Source of the DNA: Oscillospiraceae bacterium
Lineage (GTDB): Bacteria; Bacillota; Clostridia; Oscillospirales; Oscillospiraceae
Length of the DNA: 49,695 nucleotides
Direction of reading: 5' to 3'
NCBI GenBank assembly: GCA_017501695.1
Contig: JAFVWL010000006.1
Coordinates: 1 to 49,695, forward strand
Within the stretch, counting starts at the first letter, position 1. Each line of letters starts with the position of its first letter. Positions 1 to 7,812 of this stretch are shown one piece after another. The notes beneath the pieces were generated by a model. It searched no databases and was not told where the DNA came from. It saw only the letters and a program-made list of their open reading frames with translations. The position numbers and the translations under genes are program-made.

Positions 1-13
1 AGAGGGGGCTGGC

Positions 14-105
14 AAAAATCGGCTCTTCGGAACCGATTTTTGACTGGGGGAGTTCTTTTTTCTCCCCCCGGCCCTTCGGGCCACCCCCCTCATAAATGCG
101 GGGGG
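14..105. repeat. Strip of four consecutive hairpins
   Basis: Four inverted repeats follow each other without a gene. The first pairs 14-22 with 33-41 and carries an inner C(TTCG)G loop. The second pairs GGGGGAG (46-52) with CTCCCCC (62-68). The third is GGCCC-TTCG-GGCC near 71-82. The fourth pairs six C (84-89) with six G (100-105). The strip could be the terminator region of a gene left of the window or a dispersed extragenic repeat. I see no coding potential in it. Confidence 0.5.
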
Positions 106-189
106 CAAGGGGTGCGGTGCTGATATAAACTACAATTTCTCTCACGAATATATTCTACATTTTACTCCCCGGTTGGGGCAGCGTCAAGG

Positions 190-218
190 TTGACATCCGG
201 GGATTTTATGGGTAAAAT
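190..218 (+). promoter_or_regulatory. Promoter of mgtE leader
   Basis: A perfect -35 box TTGACA (190-195), a 17-base spacer and a -10 box TAAAAT (213-218) lie upstream of the leader peptide and mgtE. The expected transcription start is near 225, giving a leader of about 140 bases before mgtE. No other gene lies between, so this is the likely housekeeping-sigma promoter of mgtE. Confidence 0.75.
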
Positions 219-250
219 AATAATAACTATGCCAACAAGGAGGGAAAACC

Positions 251-319
251 ATGGAGCCTGGCAGTAATGGCAATATACCCGGCCGAAGTACCGTCGCGCC
301 CATGGTGCGCCCGGAATAA
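251..319 (+). CDS. 22-residue leader peptide upstream of mgtE
   Basis: An ATG at 251 follows a near-perfect ribosome binding site (AAGGAGGG, 237-244) at six bases and opens a 22-codon frame ending TAA at 317-319. The peptide reads MEPGSNGNIPGRSTVAP followed by MVRPE. It starts about 26 bases after the predicted transcription start and ends 47 bases before mgtE. It is glycine- and proline-rich and begins Met-Glu-Pro, as does the Salmonella MgtL leader peptide, where acidic and proline residues near the N terminus destabilise ribosomes at low magnesium. The frame and binding site are seen; a magnesium-sensing role is inferred. It could also be an untranslated structured leader with a chance frame. 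Confidence 0.6.
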   Translation: MEPGSNGNIPGRSTVAPMVRPE

Positions 320-358
320 GGCCACGGATATTGCTCCCTATTTTTACAGAATAAGGAG
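270..358 (+). promoter_or_regulatory. Possible alternative RNA structures controlling mgtE translation
   Basis: GCAATAT (270-276) inside the leader peptide frame can pair with ATATTGC (328-334), and GGAGC (253-257) can pair with GCTCC (333-337). In competition, CTCCCTAT (334-341) can pair with ATAAGGAG (351-358), which contains the mgtE ribosome binding site, with one mismatch and a nine-base loop. The alternatives share bases 334-337, so translation of the leader peptide could decide which forms. This is read by eye without an energy calculation. Confidence 0.4.
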
Positions 359-366
359 GAATCTCA

Positions 367-1746
367 ATGGCAGAACGATTTGAGATCGTAGAAAAAGCAT
401 TGCGTCAGATGCTGGAGGACAAGAAGTACAACACCCTCCGGGACATTCTGATCACCATGAACCCCAGCGACATCGCCGCCGTCTTTGCCGGACTGAAGGA
501 TGAGAAGATCCCCGTCATGTTCCGGCTGCTGACCAAGGAGCTGGCAGCGGAGACCTTCGTGGAAATGGAACCCGACGACCAGGAGCTGCTGATCCGGGGC
601 TTCTCGGACAACGAGCTGAAGGAAGTGCTGGACGAGCTGTATGTGGACGACGCGGCGGACCTGGTCGAGGAAATGCCCGCCAACGTGGTCAAGCGGATCC
701 TGAAGCAGGCGGATCCGGAAATGCGCAGCGCCATCAACCAGATCCTGCGCTACCCCGAATACTCCGCCGGTTCCATTATGACCACGGAGTACGTATCCCT
801 GCGGCCCACCATGACCGTTGAGGAGGCCATCCTGCGGATCCGCCGTCAGGGCATCGACAAAGAGACCATCTACACCTGCTACGTCACCGCCAAGGACCGG
901 ACCCTGATCGGCATGGTCACCGTCAAGGACCTGCTGCTGGCCCCCGACGACGAAATGACCATCCAGGAGCTGATGATCACCAACCTGATCTTCGTAAGCA
1001 CCCAGACGGACCAGGAAGATGTGGCCCGGATGTTCAGCAAGTATAATTTCCTGGCCCTGCCCGTGGTGGACGGCGAGGGGCGCATGGTGGGCATCGTCAC
1101 CTTCGACGACGCCATGGACGTCATGGAAGAAGAGGCCACCGAGGATATGGAGCTGATGAGCGGTATGACCCCCTCGGAAAAGCCCTACCTCAAGAGCTCT
1201 CCCTTTGACCTGTTCAAAAACCGGATCCCCTGGCTCATGCTGATGATGGTATCCGCCACCTTTACGGGGCTCATTATGACCGCCTTTGAGGACGCTCTGG
1301 CGGCCCAGATCGCCCTGTCCGCCTTCATTCCCATGCTCATGGGCACCGGCGGCAACTCCGGTAGCCAGTCCTCCGTCACCGTGATCCGCGGTCTGAGCCT
1401 GGGTGAGATCCAGTTCCGGGACATTGGCCATGTGCTGTGGACGGAGCTGCGGACAGCGCTGCTCTGCGGTGTGGCTCTGGCGGTGGTTTGCTTTGGCAAG
1501 ATTTTCCTGGTAGATCATCTGCTGTTCAACAACCCCGATGTGACCCTGGCGGTGGATCTGGTGGTCTGCTGCGCCCTGTGCGTCACGGTGGTGCTGGCCA
1601 AGATCGTGGGCTGTCTGCTGCCCATCGGCGCCAAGGCCCTGAAGCTGGACCCGGCGGTCATGGCAAGTCCCTTCATCTCCACCATTGTGGACGCCCTGAG
1701 CCTGCTGGTGTACTTCCTGTTCGCCAACTGGATTCTGGGAATTTGA
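367..1746 (+). CDS. mgtE: MgtE-type magnesium transporter
   Basis: This is a 459-residue magnesium channel of the MgtE/SLC41 family. Residues about 10-130 form the cytoplasmic MgtE N domain, about 135-255 carry two CBS domains that sense magnesium, and about 285-459 hold five membrane segments. The family signature PMLMGTGGNSGSQSS near residue 325 and the pore-region pattern DPAVMASPFISTIVD near the C terminus are intact, and the length is normal. The start is set by AAGGAGG at 353-359. The gene stands alone behind its own promoter and leader peptide and converges on thrC. Expression is plausibly magnesium-controlled through the leader. Confidence 0.95.
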   Translation: MAERFEIVEKALRQMLEDKKYNTLRDILITMNPSDIAAVFAGLKDEKIPVMFRLLTKELAAETFVEMEPDDQELLIRGFSDNELKEVLDELYVDDAADLVEEMPANVVKRILKQADPEMRSAINQILRYPEYSAGSIMTTEYVSLRPTMTVEEAILRIRRQGIDKETIYTCYVTAKDRTLIGMVTVKDLLLAPDDEMTIQELMITNLIFVSTQTDQEDVARMFSKYNFLALPVVDGEGRMVGIVTFDDAMDVMEEEATEDMELMSGMTPSEKPYLKSSPFDLFKNRIPWLMLMMVSATFTGLIMTAFEDALAAQIALSAFIPMLMGTGGNSGSQSSVTVIRGLSLGEIQFRDIGHVLWTELRTALLCGVALAVVCFGKIFLVDHLLFNNPDVTLAVDLVVCCALCVTVVLAKIVGCLLPIGAKALKLDPAVMASPFISTIVDALSLLVYFLFANWILGI

Positions 1747-1755
1747 AATACAATC

Positions 1756-1788
1756 GCCCGTGGGAAATCCCCACGGGCAGCTGTTTTA
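1756..1788 (+). terminator. Rho-independent terminator of mgtE
   Basis: A nine-base perfect stem, GCCCGTGGG (1756-1764) with CCCACGGGC (1770-1778), is followed by AGCTGTTTTATT. It begins ten bases after the mgtE stop codon. Confidence 0.85.
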
Positions 1789-1855
1789 TTGTAGGCGCAG
1801 GTCAGGTATTGAAAACCAATATATTACGGCAAAACGCACCCAGCCACTAGCAATT

Positions 1856-2008
1856 GTCATTCCGAGGGCGACGCCCGTGGGAATCTCCAGCACCGATGTT
1901 TGTATTCGGCCATCCAATTAACATCGAACATTTACAACGGACTTGGGGTAACAGATTTTCCAGCCATCCACCAGGAGATTGCCACGCCGCTTTGCGGCTC
2001 GCAATGAC
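1856..2008. repeat. Divergent copy of GTCATT...AATGAC palindromic repeat
   Basis: The 355-base gap between mgtE and thrC holds a left arm beginning TGTCATTCCGAGGG with GTGGGAATCTCC, and a right arm GGAGATTGCCACGCC...CTCGCAATGACAG. These are diverged versions of the two half-elements seen complete at 5111-5320, 6676-6769 and 7813-7909. The centre contains no convincing gene. The repeat resembles REP/BIME-type extragenic palindromes; no transposase belongs to it here. Confidence 0.6.
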
Positions 2009-2068
2009 AGTGCCTGTCGTTTTCCGGTTGCATTATGACGTTAGATTTATGGTTTCGCAACATGGCAA

Positions 2069-2088
2069 GGGAGGGTCAAGGCCCTCCC
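2069..2088 (-). terminator. Possible terminator hairpin behind thrC
   Basis: GGGAGGG (2069-2075) pairs with CCCTCCC (2082-2088) across a six-base loop, just beyond the thrC stop on the minus strand. The following T run is poor, so it may instead be part of a repeat. Confidence 0.35.
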
Positions 2089-2101
2089 CTACTGTGATTC
2101 A

Positions 2102-3580
2102 TTACAGCTTCAGCACATATTCCAGCATTTCATCCTTGGGTATGACATTGGTATGCCGTTCGGGTTTTTGCCGCAGGTTCGCCAGATTGGGCGGCACCGG
2201 AACACCGGTCAGGGCATGGAGGGCATCCATATGGTCAAAGCCCTCCCCTGCCGGCTCCTTCAGCAAATCGGCAGGCAGCGCGTCCGTCGGAGCCGTAACG
2301 GCGGACAGCACCGCCCCGGGGAACTTGTAGGGAGATGCGGTGGACAGGACCACCATGGGCCGCTTGTCCCCAGTCTGGTTTACATAATCCTCCGCCACAG
2401 CCCAACCGGAGGCGGTGTGGGTATCCATCAGGTAGCCCCGCTCCCGCCAGACCCTGCCGATGGTCTGCAGGCCCTTGTAATCCCCGCAGGCACCGCCCCA
2501 GAAGTGATTCCGGATCCGGGCCATCAGATACTCCGGCACATGGTAGCGGCCATCGGTTTTCAACTTCTCCATCAGCTCTGCCACCAGGCCGCAGTCCCCG
2601 CTGAGCAGGTACAGCAGCCGCTCCAGATTGCTGGACACCAGAATGTCCATGCTGGGGGACTTGGTCTTGTGCAGGAGCCGGATCCGGTTATACCGGCCGG
2701 TGTCCAGGAACTCCGTCAGCACATTATTGCTGTTGGAGGCGCAGATCAGCTTGCCCACAGGCAGTCCCAGCAGCTTCGCCAGGTAGCCTGCCAGAATGTC
2801 GCCGAAGTTGCCCGTGGGAACGGAGAAGTTCACCTGATCTCCCAGGGTGATCTTGCCCGCGTCCAGCAGGTCCCGGTAGGCCTTGAAATAGTACATGATC
2901 TGGGGGGCCAGGCGGCCGATGTTAATGGAGTTGGCACTGGACAGGGCGAAGGGCAGGTCCTTCCCCTGGCAGGCGGCGAAGATATTCTTCACGCCGGTCT
3001 GGGCATCGTCGAAATTGCCCTCCACGGCGCAAACCGCCACATTGCTGCCCTCCTGGGTCACCATCTGAGCCCGCTGGACCTGGGAAACACCGCCGTGGGG
3101 ATAGAACACGGTGATGCGGACACCGGGCACATCCCGGAAGCCCTCCAGGGCTGCCTTGCCCGTGTCACCGGAGGTGGCGGTGAGGATCATAACCTCCCGG
3201 TCCATGCCCTTGACAGCCCTTGCGGCAGTCAGAAGCTGGGGCAGCATGCACAGGGCCACATCCTTAAAGGCGGAGGTGGGGCCCCGGAACAGCTCCAGCA
3301 CCGTAAAATCACCCACGGGCACCGTGGGGGTCAGCGCTTCGGTCTGGAATTTTCCGGTGTAGGCCTTGCGGACCAGGTCCTCCATATCGGGGATCTCCGG
3401 CAGCAGGGCGGACAGGATCATGGCAGACATTTCCATTGGTGTCCCGGCCAGGCATTTCTGCCAGTCGAAGGCCGGGATGGCTTCGGGCATATACAGGCCG
3501 CCGTCGGGGGCCAGGCCCTCCAGCACCGCCTGGGCACTGTCTACAAATACAGAATCATTTCTGGTGGAATGGTAACGCAT
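2102..3580 (-). CDS. thrC: Threonine synthase
   Basis: This 492-residue PLP enzyme converts O-phosphohomoserine to threonine, the last step of the pathway. The PLP lysine lies in SAFKDVAL near residue 105, and SANSINIGRLAPQ near residues 215-230 is typical of the long (fungal/E. coli-like) threonine synthase class. I chose the ATG at 3578-3580 (MRYHSTRND) because AAAGGAGGAAACTCT precedes it; an upstream in-frame ATG at 3605-3607 lacks a binding site. It is convergent with mgtE and divergent from hom, separated by a MITE-like element. It is the only threonine gene here on the minus strand. Confidence 0.95.
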   Translation of the reverse strand: MRYHSTRNDSVFVDSAQAVLEGLAPDGGLYMPEAIPAFDWQKCLAGTPMEMSAMILSALLPEIPDMEDLVRKAYTGKFQTEALTPTVPVGDFTVLELFRGPTSAFKDVALCMLPQLLTAARAVKGMDREVMILTATSGDTGKAALEGFRDVPGVRITVFYPHGGVSQVQRAQMVTQEGSNVAVCAVEGNFDDAQTGVKNIFAACQGKDLPFALSSANSINIGRLAPQIMYYFKAYRDLLDAGKITLGDQVNFSVPTGNFGDILAGYLAKLLGLPVGKLICASNSNNVLTEFLDTGRYNRIRLLHKTKSPSMDILVSSNLERLLYLLSGDCGLVAELMEKLKTDGRYHVPEYLMARIRNHFWGGACGDYKGLQTIGRVWRERGYLMDTHTASGWAVAEDYVNQTGDKRPMVVLSTASPYKFPGAVLSAVTAPTDALPADLLKEPAGEGFDHMDALHALTGVPVPPNLANLRQKPERHTNVIPKDEMLEYVLKL

Positions 3581-3614
3581 AGAGTTTCCTCCTTTTAGAT
3601 AAACCATGCTCAGC

Positions 3615-3753
3615 AGGGCGGCTTGCCCTCAAGCCGCCGCCACCGAGCGGAAGCTCGGTGGAATAAACACATCCTCCCTTGGGTTCCTTATTCTTGAAAA
3701 TTTGCCCATCGAGGTCAAATTTTCAAGACGGCGGCTTGAGGGCAAGCCGCCCT
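3615..3753. mobile_element. MITE-like element with 25-base inverted ends
   Basis: A 25-base sequence, AGGGCGGCTTGCCCTC..., at 3615-3639 recurs as its exact inverse at 3729-3753. Inside lie two more perfect hairpins: CCACCGAGC/GCTCGGTGG (3640-3648 with 3653-3661) and TCTTGAAAATTTG with its complement (3692-3704 with 3716-3728). The 139-base unit has no gene and sits between the starts of thrC and hom. A non-autonomous inverted-repeat element fits best; no transposase with matching ends is in the window. Confidence 0.7.
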
Positions 3754-3844
3754 ACCCGAGGTTGTTTCAAGAACAGGCATGGCCAGGTAACAACTGCACA
3801 AAACCGGGGCGAAAATAGCATCATACTTGGTTTTTTTGGCAGTC

Positions 3845-3873
3845 TTGCTTTTTGATAAGGTATATGATATACT
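3845..3873 (+). promoter_or_regulatory. Promoter of hom cluster
   Basis: TTGCTT (3845-3850), a 17-base spacer and TATACT (3868-3873) stand about 75 bases upstream of hom. The palindrome GTATA-TGA-TATAC (3860-3872) overlaps the -10 region and could be an operator. Confidence 0.6.
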
Positions 3874-3899
3874 GTTTCTGCTAAAAAAGCAAGTGTTTT

Positions 3900-3927
3900 C
3901 GCCTGATGACCGCAAGGCCATCGGGCG
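3900..3927 (+). promoter_or_regulatory. Leader hairpin upstream of hom
   Basis: CGCCTGATG (3900-3908) pairs with CATCGGGCG (3919-3927), including one G-T pair, and is followed by TTTAAG. It lies between the promoter and the hom ribosome binding site. It may be an attenuator-like hairpin, but the T run is too short for a confident terminator. No T-box or lysine-riboswitch features were recognised. Confidence 0.35.
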
Positions 3928-3950
3928 TTTAAGAGACGGAGGAATGAACG

Positions 3951-5099
3951 ATGCGGATCGGTTTGCTTGGTTTTGGTACCGTGGGCAAGGGTGTCTACGA
4001 GCTGGTGGGTGCCCGGAAGGATATGGAAGTGGTGCGGGTCCTGTGCCGCCGGGAGCTGAGCCTCCCCGACGTGGAGGTGACCCACGACTTTAACGACATC
4101 CTGAGCGACGACTCCATTGACACCGTGGTGGAGGCCATCGGCGGCCTGCATCCGGCCTGGGAGTACGTAAAAGCCGCCATTGAGGCCGGCAAGCATGTGG
4201 TCACCGCCAACAAGGCCCTGGTCGCCACCTTCTACGACGAGCTGCTGCCCCTGACCGAGAAAATGGGTGTCCATTTCCGCTGCACCGCCAGCGTGGGCGG
4301 CGGCATCGGCTGGCTCAGTGAGCTGGAGCGTGTCCGCCGCATTGAGCGCGTCACCCAGGTGGGCGGCATTATGAACGGCACCTGCAACTACATTCTCGAC
4401 TCCATGACCCAGTGGGAGCTGGGCTACGAGGAAGCCCTGTCCCATGCCCAGATGCTGGGCTACGCGGAGGCAGACCCCTCCACCGACGTGGAGGGCACCG
4501 ACACCTGGCACAAGCTCATCGTCTCCTCCAACATCGCCTTCGGTGTCAGCCTGGATATCTCCGCCATCCCCGCCGCGGGCATCCAGAACATCACCAAGGC
4601 CGACGTGGATGCCTTCCGGGCCCACGGTCTGGTGTGCAAGCTGGTGTCCACCGGCAAGAAGCGCAAATCCGGCTACAGCGCCTACGTTCAGCCCACTCTG
4701 TTCTTCCAGGGCGAGCCCGAGGCCGCGGTGCCTGTGAACTACAACCACATCACCCTCATCGGTGATATCTCCGGACGCCAGAGCTTCTTCGGCCAGGGTG
4801 CCGGCCGCTACCCCACCGCATACAATGTGGTGCAGGACTGTATGGATTTCCTCCGGGGCAACGGCTTCTACTGCGCCTACGGAAAAAAGGTCAAGGTGGT
4901 CAACGACGAGAAGTACAGCTACTATGTCCGGGGCGGCAAGGATTTCTGGCTGGAGGAAATGACGGCGGAAACCTGGGACGAGGCCGTGATCACCAAGCCC
5001 GTGTCCGTGGAGACCATGCACAAGTGGCTCCAGGCCCATCCCGGCGCCTTCATCGCCGCCATGCCCAAGAAAACCCCCAAGGCAAAGTTTGAAGTTTAA
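3951..5099 (+). CDS. hom: Homoserine dehydrogenase
   Basis: This 382-residue enzyme reduces aspartate semialdehyde to homoserine with NAD(P)H. The N-terminal Rossmann motif GFGTVGKGV starts at residue 7. NKALVA, GIMNGTCNYIL and EADPSTDVEGTDTWHKL mark the substrate and catalytic region. The protein is shorter than the usual bacterial form of about 430 residues: the last 80 residues look like a shortened or degenerate version of the regulatory ACT region, so threonine feedback may be altered. The start follows GGAGGAATGAACG. It is the first gene of the plus-strand series hom, aspartate kinase, asd, thrB. Confidence 0.93.
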   Translation: MRIGLLGFGTVGKGVYELVGARKDMEVVRVLCRRELSLPDVEVTHDFNDILSDDSIDTVVEAIGGLHPAWEYVKAAIEAGKHVVTANKALVATFYDELLPLTEKMGVHFRCTASVGGGIGWLSELERVRRIERVTQVGGIMNGTCNYILDSMTQWELGYEEALSHAQMLGYAEADPSTDVEGTDTWHKLIVSSNIAFGVSLDISAIPAAGIQNITKADVDAFRAHGLVCKLVSTGKKRKSGYSAYVQPTLFFQGEPEAAVPVNYNHITLIGDISGRQSFFGQGAGRYPTAYNVVQDCMDFLRGNGFYCAYGKKVKVVNDEKYSYYVRGGKDFWLEEMTAETWDEAVITKPVSVETMHKWLQAHPGAFIAAMPKKTPKAKFEV

Positions 5100-5110
5100 A
5101 TAATATACAA

Positions 5111-5320
5111 GTCATTGCGAGGAGCGAAGCGACGCGGCAATCCCGTCGATGTTCCAACCGCTTTGTAGGAGCGGCCTGTGGTCGCCCACCTGGCGGCATA
5201 GTCGCCAGGAAAGGAGAACGGATTGCCACGCCATGAGCGCCCGCAGGCGCCATGCAAGCGAGCAACCGCCCGAAGGGCGGCTCTTGGCGAGTCGCAGTGT
5301 GCGCACTGGCTCGCAATGAC
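5111..5320. repeat. Compound palindromic repeat between hom and aspartate kinase
   Basis: It begins GTCATTGCGAGGAGCGAAGC with GCGGCAATCCC and ends with the inverse arm GGATTGCCACGCC...CTCGCAATGAC. The interior contains a second repeat type (GCGGCCTGTGGTCGCCC) and a 46-base stretch, 5262-5307, that recurs exactly at 49511-49556. It fills almost the entire intergenic gap and ends about 28 bases before the aspartate kinase start. Confidence 0.8.
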
Positions 5321-5348
5321 ATTATTGGGAAGAAAGAAGGAAACTGCG

Positions 5349-6665
5349 TTGCTGAAAGTTACGAAATTCGGCGGCTCCTCCATGGCGGATGCCGGCCAGT
5401 ACCGGAAGGTCCGCTCCATTCTGGAGGCCGATCCCGCCCGGAAGGTGGTCATCGTCTCCGCCGCCGGCAAGCGTGATAAGAAGGACCACAAAATTACAGA
5501 CCTGCTGTACCTGACCTATGCCCACACCCAGTACGGCGTGGACTACAGCCGGATCTTTGATATGATCTACGACCGCCACATCCAGATCCGGGACGATCTG
5601 GGCGTGGATCTGAACATGGAACGGGAGCTGAAGGACATCCGGGTCCGGCTGGACGAAAAGTCCATCTCCCAGGATGAGCTGGTGAGCCGGGGCGAGTACC
5701 TGTCCGCCAAGCTCATGGCCGCCTTCCTGGACTTTGAGTTCGTGGATGCCGCGGACTGGATCCGATTCAATCTGGACGGCTCCGTGGACCGGGAGACCTC
5801 CTACGAGCTCCTCCGCCGCCGGGTGGGCAAGAAGGGCATCGTGATCCCCGGCTTCTACGGTGTCATGCCCGACGGTCACATCCGCACCTTCTCCCGGGGC
5901 GGCAGCGACATCACCGGCGCTCTGGCCGCCGCGGCCCTGGACGCCGATGTCTACGAGAACTGGACCGACGTATCCGGCATCCTCATGGCGGATCCCCGGA
6001 TCGTGGAGAATCCCCAGGCCATCCCCCAGGTGACCTACGACGAGCTCCGGGAGCTGAGCTATTCCGGCGCCCAGGTCCTCCATGAGGGCACCATTTTCCC
6101 CGTCCGGGAGAAGAACATCCCCGTAAACATCCGCAACACCAACGCCCCCATGGACCCCGGCACCATGATCCAGGAGTCCTTCGACTCCCCCATCGACCCG
6201 GACCGGTTCATCACCGGCATCACCGGCAAGAAGAATTTCTCCATCATCTCCATGTCCAAGCGGGGCATGAGCAACGAGGTTGGCGTTCTGCGGAAGCTCC
6301 TGACCGTGCTGGAGCGGCACAACATCTCCATCGACTACGCTCCCAACGGCATTGACAATGTGTCCGTGGTCATGCCCACGGAATCCATTGAGCCCTGCCT
6401 GTACCAGATCCTGGACGAGATCAAGCGGGATGTGAATCCCGACACCCTGGATGTCCACGACCAGATCGCAGTGGTCGCCGCCGTTGGCCGCCACATGGCC
6501 TACCGGCCCGGTATTTCCGGTAAGATCTTCGCCGCATTGGGTAAGGCCGGCATCAACATCCGCATGATCAACCAGGGCCCCGATGAGCTGAACATCATCT
6601 TCGGCGTGGACAACAAGGATTTCGAAGCCGCCATCCGGGTGCTTTACAACAGTTTCGCGAAATAA
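5349..6665 (+). CDS. lysC: Aspartate kinase
   Basis: This 438-residue monofunctional enzyme phosphorylates aspartate, the first step toward threonine, methionine and lysine. The N-terminal KFGGSSMAD motif is the aspartokinase signature, RGGSDITGALAA near residue 180 belongs to the amino-acid kinase fold, and residues about 295-438 form two ACT regulatory domains. I chose a TTG start at 5349-5351 (reading LLKVTKFGGSS), preceded by GAAGGAAACTGCG, because the protein family starts at exactly this point. Longer starts such as the ATG at 5316 would run into the palindromic repeat. The isozyme cannot be named from sequence alone. Confidence 0.92.
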   Translation: MLKVTKFGGSSMADAGQYRKVRSILEADPARKVVIVSAAGKRDKKDHKITDLLYLTYAHTQYGVDYSRIFDMIYDRHIQIRDDLGVDLNMERELKDIRVRLDEKSISQDELVSRGEYLSAKLMAAFLDFEFVDAADWIRFNLDGSVDRETSYELLRRRVGKKGIVIPGFYGVMPDGHIRTFSRGGSDITGALAAAALDADVYENWTDVSGILMADPRIVENPQAIPQVTYDELRELSYSGAQVLHEGTIFPVREKNIPVNIRNTNAPMDPGTMIQESFDSPIDPDRFITGITGKKNFSIISMSKRGMSNEVGVLRKLLTVLERHNISIDYAPNGIDNVSVVMPTESIEPCLYQILDEIKRDVNPDTLDVHDQIAVVAAVGRHMAYRPGISGKIFAALGKAGINIRMINQGPDELNIIFGVDNKDFEAAIRVLYNSFAK

Positions 6666-6675
6666 CAAACACGCC

Positions 6676-6769
6676 GTCATTGCGAGGCTCCAGGCCGTGG
6701 CAATCCCGTGGACATTGCGCAAACCCCAAGGGGATCGCCACACCAGTGTGCGCACTGGTTCGCGATGAC
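6676..6769. repeat. Palindromic repeat between aspartate kinase and asd
   Basis: GTCATTGCGAGGCTCC...GTGGCAATCCC faces GGGGATCGCCACACC...GGTTCGCGATGAC. The two arms are inverted copies of each other and match the arms at 5111-5320 and 7813-7909. It starts ten bases after the aspartate kinase stop. Confidence 0.8.
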
Positions 6770-6796
6770 GCGTATTCTTTTTTGGAGGTAATGATA

Positions 6797-7798
6797 ATGA
6801 AACAGTATACCGTCGCCATTCTGGGTGCCACCGGCGCCGTAGGTCAGGAAATGATGAAGGTCCTGGAAGAGCGGAATTTTCCCGTGGGCAAGCTGGTGCC
6901 CCTGGCCTCTGCCCGGTCCGCGGGCAAAAAGCTGACCTTCAAGGGTCAGGAAGTGACCATCCAGGAGGCCTGTGACGATGCCTTCGCCGGCGTGGACATC
7001 GTCCTGGGTGCCGCGGAAAACGACATCGCCAAGCGCTTCGCTCCCGCCATCGTCAAGGCCGGAGCCGTGTTCGTGGACAATTCCTCCGCCTTCCGCCTGG
7101 ACCCCAAGGTCCCTCTCATCGTTCCCGAGGTCAACCCCGAGGATGTGGCCTGGCACAACGGCATCATCTCCAACCCCAACTGCTCCACCATTATCACCGT
7201 CACCGCGGTGAACGCCCTGAATTCCATCGCCCCCATCCGGGCCATGACCGCCTCTACTTACCAGGCCGTGTCCGGTGCCGGTGCCGGCGGTCCCGTGGAG
7301 CTCATGGCCGAGGTGGAAGCCCTGCGGGAGGGCAAGACCTACGAGCCCAGGATCTTCTCCCACCAGATCGCTTATAACCTGATCCCCCAGATCGGCGGCG
7401 AGCAGGTGGACGGCTACACCAGCGAGGAAATGAAGATGCAGAACGAGGGCCGGAAGATCATGCATCTGCCGGAGCTGAAGGTCACCTGCACCTGCGTCCG
7501 GGTCCCCGTGGTCCGGAGCCACTCCATTTCCGTGTCCTGCCATTTCGACGTGCCCGTCACTGTGGAGCAGGTCCGGCAGGCCATCGCCAAGGCCCCCGGC
7601 TGTGTGCTGGTGGATGACCTGAGCAAGAAGATGTACCCCATGCCCCTGGACACCTCCGACCAGGACCTGGTGTTCGTGGGCCGGATCCGGCCCGACCTGA
7701 CCGATGACTGCGGCATTGCCCTTTGGTGCTGCGGCGACCAGGTCCGTAAGGGTGCCGCCACCAACGCCATCCAGATCGCTGAGCTGCTGGTAAAGTAA
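6797..7798 (+). CDS. asd: Aspartate-semialdehyde dehydrogenase
   Basis: This 333-residue enzyme reduces aspartyl phosphate to aspartate semialdehyde. GATGAVGQEMM at residue 10 is the NADP-binding loop, SNPNCSTI near residue 128 holds the active-site cysteine, and SGAGAGG follows near residue 160. Two in-frame ATG codons stand at 6791 and 6797; GGAGG at 6784-6788 is only two bases from the first but eight from the second, which I therefore take as the start (MKQYTVAIL). The length is normal for the family. It lies between two palindromic repeats in the threonine series. Confidence 0.95.
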   Translation: MKQYTVAILGATGAVGQEMMKVLEERNFPVGKLVPLASARSAGKKLTFKGQEVTIQEACDDAFAGVDIVLGAAENDIAKRFAPAIVKAGAVFVDNSSAFRLDPKVPLIVPEVNPEDVAWHNGIISNPNCSTIITVTAVNALNSIAPIRAMTASTYQAVSGAGAGGPVELMAEVEALREGKTYEPRIFSHQIAYNLIPQIGGEQVDGYTSEEMKMQNEGRKIMHLPELKVTCTCVRVPVVRSHSISVSCHFDVPVTVEQVRQAIAKAPGCVLVDDLSKKMYPMPLDTSDQDLVFVGRIRPDLTDDCGIALWCCGDQVRKGAATNAIQIAELLVK

Positions 7799-7812
7799 CC
7801 ACCAAAATTTAT

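Noticed and set aside
120-366. M-box (ykoK) magnesium riboswitch upstream of mgtE
   Set aside because: The leader is only about 140 bases and I do not find the conserved M-box blocks. A leader peptide fits better.
2153-3598. Long plus-strand frame opposite thrC
   Set aside because: It is a GC-rich shadow of a well-recognised threonine synthase gene, rich in H, Q and G, without a start signal.
3754-3950. T-box or lysine riboswitch upstream of hom
   Set aside because: No T-box sequence or lysine-riboswitch core was recognised; only a short hairpin is present.
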